Notes under the pieces: generated by a model
Database searches by the model: none
The model's input: the letters and a program-made list of their open reading frames with translations, nothing else
What the model was told of the DNA's origin: nothing
In this document: piece after piece, positions 59,428 to 64,000 of the stretch
How positions within the stretch are numbered: the first letter of the stretch is position 1
How the letters are laid out: each line of letters begins with the position of its first letter
Made by a program: the position numbers and the translations under genes
NCBI RefSeq assembly: GCF_002113375.1
Contig: NZ_NEHO01000017.1
Location: 56,293 to 120,292 of the forward strand
DNA from: Pseudomonas sp. R37(2017)
GTDB taxonomy: Bacteria > Pseudomonadota > Gammaproteobacteria > Pseudomonadales > Pseudomonadaceae
Direction of reading: 5' to 3'
DNA length: 64,000 bases

Positions 59428-61776
59428 TTACGCCGACCTGGCCATGATCAGTCCAGTCTCGCTCGCCGCTTCCAGGCGGATCGCCACGAACTTCGATGTC
59501 GGCGTATGGCTGCCATCGCCAACGCTTTCCAGCGGCACCAGCGGGTTCACTTCCGGATAGTAGGCCGCCGCTTGCCCGGCCGGGATATCAAATGCCAGTA
59601 GCGTGAAGCCTTTCACTCGACGTTCCACGCCATCGTCCCAGAGCGCAACGATGTCCGCCTTCTGCCCCGGTTTGAAACCCAGGCGAATGATGTCGGCCTC
59701 GTTGACGAACAGCACGTCACGTTGTCCCTTCACCCCGCGATAACGGTCGTTGAGACCATAGATCGTGGTGTTGTACTGATCGTGGGAACGCATCGATTGC
59801 ATGATCAGGTCCGGCAGCACACCGGTGGCCCGGGTGCGTTCGTGCACTAGGTCTTTGGGCAGTGCGTTCGGACGGAAATTTGCCCGGCCAGAGGCGGTGT
59901 TCCACTTGCGCGCGCCGGCACTGTTGCCCAGGTAGAAACCGCCCGGATTCTTGACCTTCTCATTGAAGTCCTTGAAGCCGGGAATGGTCTCGGCTATCAG
60001 GTCGCGGATGCGTCGGTAATCGGCCACCAGCCAGTTCCAGTCCACGGGATGGTTGCCCAGGGTTGCGGCGGCGATGCCGGCCAGGATCGCCGGTTCCGAA
60101 CGCATCTGGTTCGACAATGCCTGCAACTGACCGTTGGAGGCGTGGACCATGCTGAACGAATCTTCCACCGTCACCGCTTGCGGGCCTTCGGTCTGGATAT
60201 CGATGTCGGTGCGGCCCAGGCACGGCAAAATCAGCGCGTCCTTGCCGTGGGTCAGATGGCTGCGGTTGAGCTTGGTGCTGATCTGGACGGTCAGGTCGCA
60301 GTTTTGCAAAGCCTGGAAGGTGCGCGGGCTGTCCGGCGTGGCTTGTGCGAAGTTGCCGCCCAGGCCGATGAAGACTCTTGCCCGGCCTTCAGCCATCGCA
60401 TGAATGGCCTCGACCACGTTGTGCCCGTCGTGGCGTGGCACCTTGAACTGGAAGCGCCGCTCCAGGGCATCGAGGAACGCCACCGGCGGACGTTCGTTGA
60501 TGCCCATGGTCCGGTCGCCCTGGACGTTACTGTGGCCGCGTACCGGGCACAGGCCGGCACCCGGGCGGCCAATGTTGCCGCGCAGCAGCATCAGGTTGGC
60601 GATTTCCTGGATGGTCGCCACCGAATGGCGATGCTGGGTGATGCCCATGGCCCAGCACATGATGACGTTCTTGCCCTTGGCGTACATGCGAGCCGCTTGT
60701 TCGATCTCTACCAGCGTCAGGCCCGATTGCTCGACGATCTGCTCCCACGGCGTTTCGTCGATGGTCGCCAGGTACTCCAGCACATTGGCGCTGTGCTCAT
60801 TGAGGAAGTCATGGTCGAACACCGCCGGTGCACCGGATTTCTGCGCGTCGCGTTCCCATAGCAGGAGAAATTTCGCCATGCCGCGCATGATCGCCATATC
60901 GCCGCCCAGGGCCGGGCGGAAGAACGCAGTGTTGGTCGGCTTGTCGCCGTTGGTGAGCATTTCGAACGCGTGCTGCGGGTGCTGGAAGCGTTCCAGGCCG
61001 CGCTCCTTGAGCGGGTTGATGCACACCACTTGTGCGCCGCGTTTCACCGCTTCACGCAGGGGCTCGAGCATGCGCGGGTGGTTGGTGCCGGGGTTCTGGC
61101 CCCAGACGAAAATCGCATCGGCGTGTTCGAAATCGTCGAAGGTCACAGTGCCTTTGCCGACGCCAACGCTTTGCGACAACGCCACACCGCTGGCCTCGTG
61201 GCACATGTTCGAGCAGTCAGGGAAGTTGTTGGTGCCGTAGGCGCGTACGAACAGCTGATAGAGAAAAGCCGCTTCGTTACTGGCACGACCCGAGGTGTAG
61301 AACTCGGCCTGGTCCGGGCTCGACAAGCCATTGAGGTGTTTGGCGATCAGCGCAAACGCGTCATCCCAACTGATCGGCCTGTAGCGGTCGGTTTGTGCGT
61401 CATAGCTCATCGGTTCGGTCAGACGACCCTGGTACTCGAGCCAGTAATCGCTCTGTTCCAGCAGCGAGGTGACGCTGTGTTTGGCGAAGAATTTGGCGTC
61501 GACACGGCGTTTGGTCGCTTCCCAGTTCACCGCTTTGGCGCCGTTCTCGCAGAACATCACCATGCCCTTTTCCGGAGAGTCGCCCCATGCGCAACCGGGG
61601 CAGTCGAAGCCACCGTTCTGGTTGGTCTTGAGCATGATGCGAAGATTCTTCAGCGCGTTGTCGCTGGTCAACCAGGCCTGGGCGACGCTGATCAGTGCGC
61701 CCCAGCCACCGGCCGGACCTTTGTAGGGCTTGTAGCGAGGGACGGGTGTCTGGTCGGCTTGACGGTGTTGACTCAC
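59428..61776 (-). CDS. FdhF/YdeP-type molybdopterin oxidoreductase
   Basis: A 782-residue enzyme of the formate-dehydrogenase-like molybdopterin family. GFDCPGCAWGD (C59, C62) and C75 (MVMFCENG) are probable iron-sulfur or structural cysteines. C192 in SNMCHEASGVAL occupies the place of the catalytic Cys/Sec of FdhF. The C-terminal molybdopterin-dinucleotide-binding domain starts near residue 660. The start is GTG at 61776, preceded by GGAG, overlapping fdhD by 4 bp. Coupling to fdhD supports a formate-dehydrogenase-like enzyme, but the substrate of YdeP-type proteins is not established. Confidence 0.87.
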   Translation of the reverse strand: MSQHRQADQTPVPRYKPYKGPAGGWGALISVAQAWLTSDNALKNLRIMLKTNQNGGFDCPGCAWGDSPEKGMVMFCENGAKAVNWEATKRRVDAKFFAKHSVTSLLEQSDYWLEYQGRLTEPMSYDAQTDRYRPISWDDAFALIAKHLNGLSSPDQAEFYTSGRASNEAAFLYQLFVRAYGTNNFPDCSNMCHEASGVALSQSVGVGKGTVTFDDFEHADAIFVWGQNPGTNHPRMLEPLREAVKRGAQVVCINPLKERGLERFQHPQHAFEMLTNGDKPTNTAFFRPALGGDMAIMRGMAKFLLLWERDAQKSGAPAVFDHDFLNEHSANVLEYLATIDETPWEQIVEQSGLTLVEIEQAARMYAKGKNVIMCWAMGITQHRHSVATIQEIANLMLLRGNIGRPGAGLCPVRGHSNVQGDRTMGINERPPVAFLDALERRFQFKVPRHDGHNVVEAIHAMAEGRARVFIGLGGNFAQATPDSPRTFQALQNCDLTVQISTKLNRSHLTHGKDALILPCLGRTDIDIQTEGPQAVTVEDSFSMVHASNGQLQALSNQMRSEPAILAGIAAATLGNHPVDWNWLVADYRRIRDLIAETIPGFKDFNEKVKNPGGFYLGNSAGARKWNTASGRANFRPNALPKDLVHERTRATGVLPDLIMQSMRSHDQYNTTIYGLNDRYRGVKGQRDVLFVNEADIIRLGFKPGQKADIVALWDDGVERRVKGFTLLAFDIPAGQAAAYYPEVNPLVPLESVGDGSHTPTSKFVAIRLEAASETGLIMARSA

Positions 61777-62612
61777 GCTTGTTTCTCCAACGTTGGGCTG
61801 TACACCCGCGGCGCATTCTTCTGTGGCAAATGGATGAGGTTGAGGTTGTGGCGACGGGCCCATTGCACGGCAAGGCCCGTGGGTGACGACAGGCTGACCA
61901 GGGTCTGGATGCCTGCACGCAGGACTTTCTGGATCAATTCGAGGCTGCAGCGGCTGGTGACAATCGCCAGGCCACCCGCAGTCGGAATGTTTTGCCGGAC
62001 AAGGCCACCGATCAGCTTGTCGAGGGCGTTGTGCCGGCCGATGTCTTCGCGGCCCAGGAGTAACTCGCCCTGGTCGTTCATGAACACTGCCGCGTGCACC
62101 GCACCGCAATGTTGCCCCAGTGGCTGGAACGCGCCGATGCGCTGACGCAGGCCTTCGAGCCACGCGGCGGGCGGCAAGGGCGCGCCGGGCAATACCTTGA
62201 GGTCCGGCAGTGCCTGCTCGACCGCCTCCACGCCGCACAACCCGCAGCCACTGGTGCCGGCCAGTTGCCGACGTTGCTGCTTGAGGTTCCAGAAGGCGCG
62301 ATTGGCGATGGTTACTTGCGCGTATTGCGCCGATCCTGAGCCGCTCAGTTGCAGGTCATAAATGTCCGTGGCGTCCTCGATGATGCCGCTACCCAGGCTG
62401 AAACCGACAATGAAGTCTTCCAGGTCCGTCGGCGTCACCAGCATGACCGCCTGGCTGATACCGTTGTAGGCAATCGCCAGCGCGACTTCCTCGGCCAGCG
62501 CGGTGTTGTCCGATTCCGAGTATTCAAGATTGCTGTAGCTGTAGATCTGGCTGGCGGCGGGCGCGGGCGTTTCGAGGGCAGGCGCCGCGCAGGCAGGGCG
62601 CTTGGTGTTCAT
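61773..62612 (-). CDS. fdhD: FdhD, sulfur carrier for formate dehydrogenase
   Basis: A 279-residue accessory protein that passes sulfur from a cysteine desulfurase to the molybdenum cofactor of formate dehydrogenase. The catalytic cysteines are C123 and C126 (SGCGLCG). The GREDIGRHNALDKLIGG segment near 195 is diagnostic. It is the first gene of the two-gene operon. ATG at 62612 chosen; a GTG four codons upstream is possible. Confidence 0.93.
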   Translation of the reverse strand: MNTKRPACAAPALETPAPAASQIYSYSNLEYSESDNTALAEEVALAIAYNGISQAVMLVTPTDLEDFIVGFSLGSGIIEDATDIYDLQLSGSGSAQYAQVTIANRAFWNLKQQRRQLAGTSGCGLCGVEAVEQALPDLKVLPGAPLPPAAWLEGLRQRIGAFQPLGQHCGAVHAAVFMNDQGELLLGREDIGRHNALDKLIGGLVRQNIPTAGGLAIVTSRCSLELIQKVLRAGIQTLVSLSSPTGLAVQWARRHNLNLIHLPQKNAPRVYSPTLEKQA

Positions 62613-62704
62613 GGCTTCACCCACGGTTTGATCAGCTTTAAGACTAGGCGCGGCAAACTGTCGCGTCTAATTGCTATTACTGATCTACCGATAGATGCCG
62701 TCGA

Positions 62705-63592
62705 TCAAGGGTTCATCTGTGATTGTTGGTAGATCGCGAAACAGGCCTCCGCCAAGGCCGAGCGTGGCGCGCTGCGACGCATGATCAGCCCCAGGCGGCC
62801 AAGGGTCTGGGCGTTCTCGATGGGTTGCAGGCGCAAGTGTTCGGTCAGCTCCTCGAGGCCACCGTCCAATGGCATCACGGCGCAACACAGGCCGCCGTGC
62901 ACCGCTTGCAGCAGTTGATGGACAGCGTCGGTCTGCAACAAAGGTTGTGGGGTCAGGCCGCGGCTATGGAAGTTATGGTCGATGGATTGGCGAAAGTGCA
63001 TGCCGCTGGTGAGCATGCCCAGTGGCAGTTCGATCAATGATTCCCAGCTCAATGGCGCTTCGCCAAAGGTGAAGAAACGTTGATCGTAGAGCAGCCCCAT
63101 GCGGGTTTCGCTGAAAGCCAGGGAGTCGAAATGGTCGGCGTCCAGGCGTTCCAGGTAGGAAACACCGAGGTCCAGGCGATTGTTCGCCAGTTGTTCGAGG
63201 ATCTGCTCGGAACTCAGTGCCGAGAGTTCAAAACGCAGGTTGGGATGTTGCCGGTGCAGGCGCTGCAGCAGCGGCAGCGGATCGAAGCTCGACAGTGGCA
63301 CCACACCCAGGCGCAACGTACCGACCAGGTTGCCACGACAGGCGGCCGCCTCGGCGTACAAGCCATCGTAGGCCGCCAGTACCGTGCGTGCCCATGCCAG
63401 CACGCGCTCGCCCGGTGCGGTAAAACCTTCGAAGCGTTGACCGCGATTGACCAGCGGCAGGTCGAGCTCTTCCTCGAGACTGCGCAGGCGCATGGACAGG
63501 GTCGGCTGGGTGATGTGGCAGCGTGCGGCGGCCTGGCCGAAATGGCGGGTTTCGTCGAGCGCGATGAGGAATTTCAGCTGCTTGATGTCCAT
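62705..63592 (-). CDS. LysR-family regulator
   Basis: A 295-residue LysR-type regulator. The winged helix is at residues 1-60 (FGQAAARCHITQPTLSMRLRSLEEELDLPL) and the effector domain from about 90. It lies 92 bp upstream of fdhD in the same direction, so it may control the oxidoreductase operon, although LysR regulators are more often divergent from their targets. Its close relatives regulate formate dehydrogenase or oxidative-stress genes; that is inference. AGGAGCGAAG precedes the ATG at 63592. Confidence 0.88.
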   Translation of the reverse strand: MDIKQLKFLIALDETRHFGQAAARCHITQPTLSMRLRSLEEELDLPLVNRGQRFEGFTAPGERVLAWARTVLAAYDGLYAEAAACRGNLVGTLRLGVVPLSSFDPLPLLQRLHRQHPNLRFELSALSSEQILEQLANNRLDLGVSYLERLDADHFDSLAFSETRMGLLYDQRFFTFGEAPLSWESLIELPLGMLTSGMHFRQSIDHNFHSRGLTPQPLLQTDAVHQLLQAVHGGLCCAVMPLDGGLEELTEHLRLQPIENAQTLGRLGLIMRRSAPRSALAEACFAIYQQSQMNP

Positions 63593-63644
63593 CTTCGCTC
63601 CTGGGCGCGGGAAGGACGCGATTCTATCGCAAGCGGGGTCATGG

Positions 63645-63800
63645 GTCGGGTTGGATTCGCAGGTGACGGCCGATGGCGACAAGGTCACGGTGACGGGTGA
63701 AGTGGCGAGCCAGGAAGAGAAGGAAAAGATTCTGCTGGCCGTGGGCAATATTGCCGGGGCAGTCGTTGGGGATTCCCGAGTAAGTCGTCAAACCGTGTGA
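63645..63800 (+). pseudogene. Fragment of a BON-domain (LysM/YgaU-type) gene
   Basis: The frame reads DGDKVTVTGEVASQEEKEKI, then LLAVGNIAGA, the core of a BON domain like that of YgaU-type LysM proteins. After that it diverges (VVGDSRVSRQTV) and stops. There is no start codon with a ribosome-binding site, no N-terminal part and no LysM domain. I read it as a decayed or truncated gene, flanked by a very long hairpin. Confidence 0.65.
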
Positions 63801-63804
63801 TGGC

Positions 63805-63897
63805 CATCGCGGGCAAGCCACGCTCCCACAGGGTCTGAGTCGTTCGCATCCTTCGTGAACGACTCAGACCCTGTGGGAGCGCGGCTTGCCCGCGATG
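63805..63897. repeat. Very long inverted repeat built around a REP pair
   Basis: Two arms of 40 nt (63805-63844 and 63858-63897) are inverse copies with one difference, around a 13-nt loop. The outer half is REP-like (CATCGCGGGCAAGCC...TCCCACA). The inner half (GGGTCTGAGTCGTT) is unrelated to REP. Confidence 0.9.
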
Positions 63898-63910
63898 CGG
63901 ACAACTCGGT

Positions 63911-64000
63911 CTAGAGCCCTGCAATCAAATCCAGATAATCCCCGACCGCCGCAAACTCCGCCGTATCCTTCGGCCCCTTGCGGCTGTCCGGTTCGCGCAC
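63911..64000 (-). CDS. C-terminal end of an unidentified protein, cut by the window edge
   Basis: The last 29 codons of a leftward gene that enters from the right edge: VREPDSRKGPKDTAEFAAVG, then DYLDLIAGL and a TAG stop at 63913-63911. The composition looks like a genuine gene end, followed by the long hairpin as terminator. No family can be assigned from so short a piece. Confidence 0.6.
   Translation of the reverse strand: MREPDSRKGPKDTAEFAAVGDYLDLIAGL

Noticed and set aside
59162..59560. A 132-codon rightward frame after the candidate small RNA.
   Set aside because: It reads through a terminator and a REPIN and into the antisense of the oxidoreductase gene.
61777..62238. A long N-terminal extension of the molybdopterin oxidoreductase frame.
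   Set aside because: It overlaps fdhD almost entirely out of frame. The GTG at 61776 with GGAG upstream gives the normal family length.

Overview
The window looks like the chromosome of a Pseudomonas of the P. fluorescens group. The DNA is GC-rich with strong G/C preference at third codon positions. Gene order matches known Pseudomonas blocks: desA / PAS-GGDEF-EAL / oscA / sbp-cysTWA, and gshA / thioesterase / tex / ompR-envZ / rimBK / hslR / hslO / pckA. About twenty intergenic gaps carry REP palindromes of the TGTAGGAGCGAGC / TGTGGGAGCGAGC type that is typical of this group. No rRNA, tRNA, CRISPR array, insertion sequence or prophage was recognised.

Layout. 0-8 kb: fatty-acid desaturase, a c-di-GMP enzyme, then the sulfate uptake operon (oscA, sbp, cysT, cysW, cysA). 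8-14.8 kb: Mpo1-like membrane protein, Crp/Fnr regulator, an AraC regulator divergent from a second desaturase, then an alpha/beta hydrolase, an unusual sigma-54 AAA+ protein and a MetQ-type binding protein. 14.8-20.6 kb: a TriABC-type efflux operon with two adaptor subunits. 20.6-25 kb: methyltransferase, a small Pseudomonas-type protein with a structured RNA leader, and metQ-metN-metI. 25-29 kb: an organosulfur oxidation operon (two SfnB-family flavoproteins and an NtaA/DszA-type monooxygenase). 30-35 kb: cystine/cysteine ABC transporter (tcyJLN), D-cysteine desulfhydrase and serine acetyltransferase. 35-40.5 kb: BCCT choline transporter behind a BetI-type operator, then tauBCD with only a 20-codon vestige where tauA should be. 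40.5-52.5 kb: the conserved gshA-to-pckA housekeeping block. 52.6-56 kb: an accessory patch with a HipBA module and two paralogous small proteins, one behind a second copy of the structured RNA. 56-64 kb: RecQ-type helicase, thioesterase, glycine-zipper protein, an FdhF/YdeP-type oxidoreductase with FdhD and a LysR regulator, a fragment of a BON-domain gene, and a partial gene at the edge.

How it works together. A large share of the first 42 kb concerns sulfur: sulfate uptake, uptake of methionine, cystine and taurine, oxidation of sulfonates or sulfones, D-cysteine breakdown, cysteine synthesis and glutathione synthesis. AT-rich palindromes sit upstream of several of these units and are candidate CysB-type sites.

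Most interesting signal. Two roughly 200-nt intergenic segments (about 21810-22010 and 54925-55140), 33 kb apart and mostly different in primary sequence, fold into the same RNA architecture with compensatory changes. It has a 5' hairpin, a long-range stem, an interleaved second stem (pseudoknot topology), a cUUCGg-capped hairpin, and a downstream repeat of one long-stem strand that allows a competing pairing. Both lie immediately 5' of small co-oriented genes of about 100 codons. I could not check whether this element is already catalogued.
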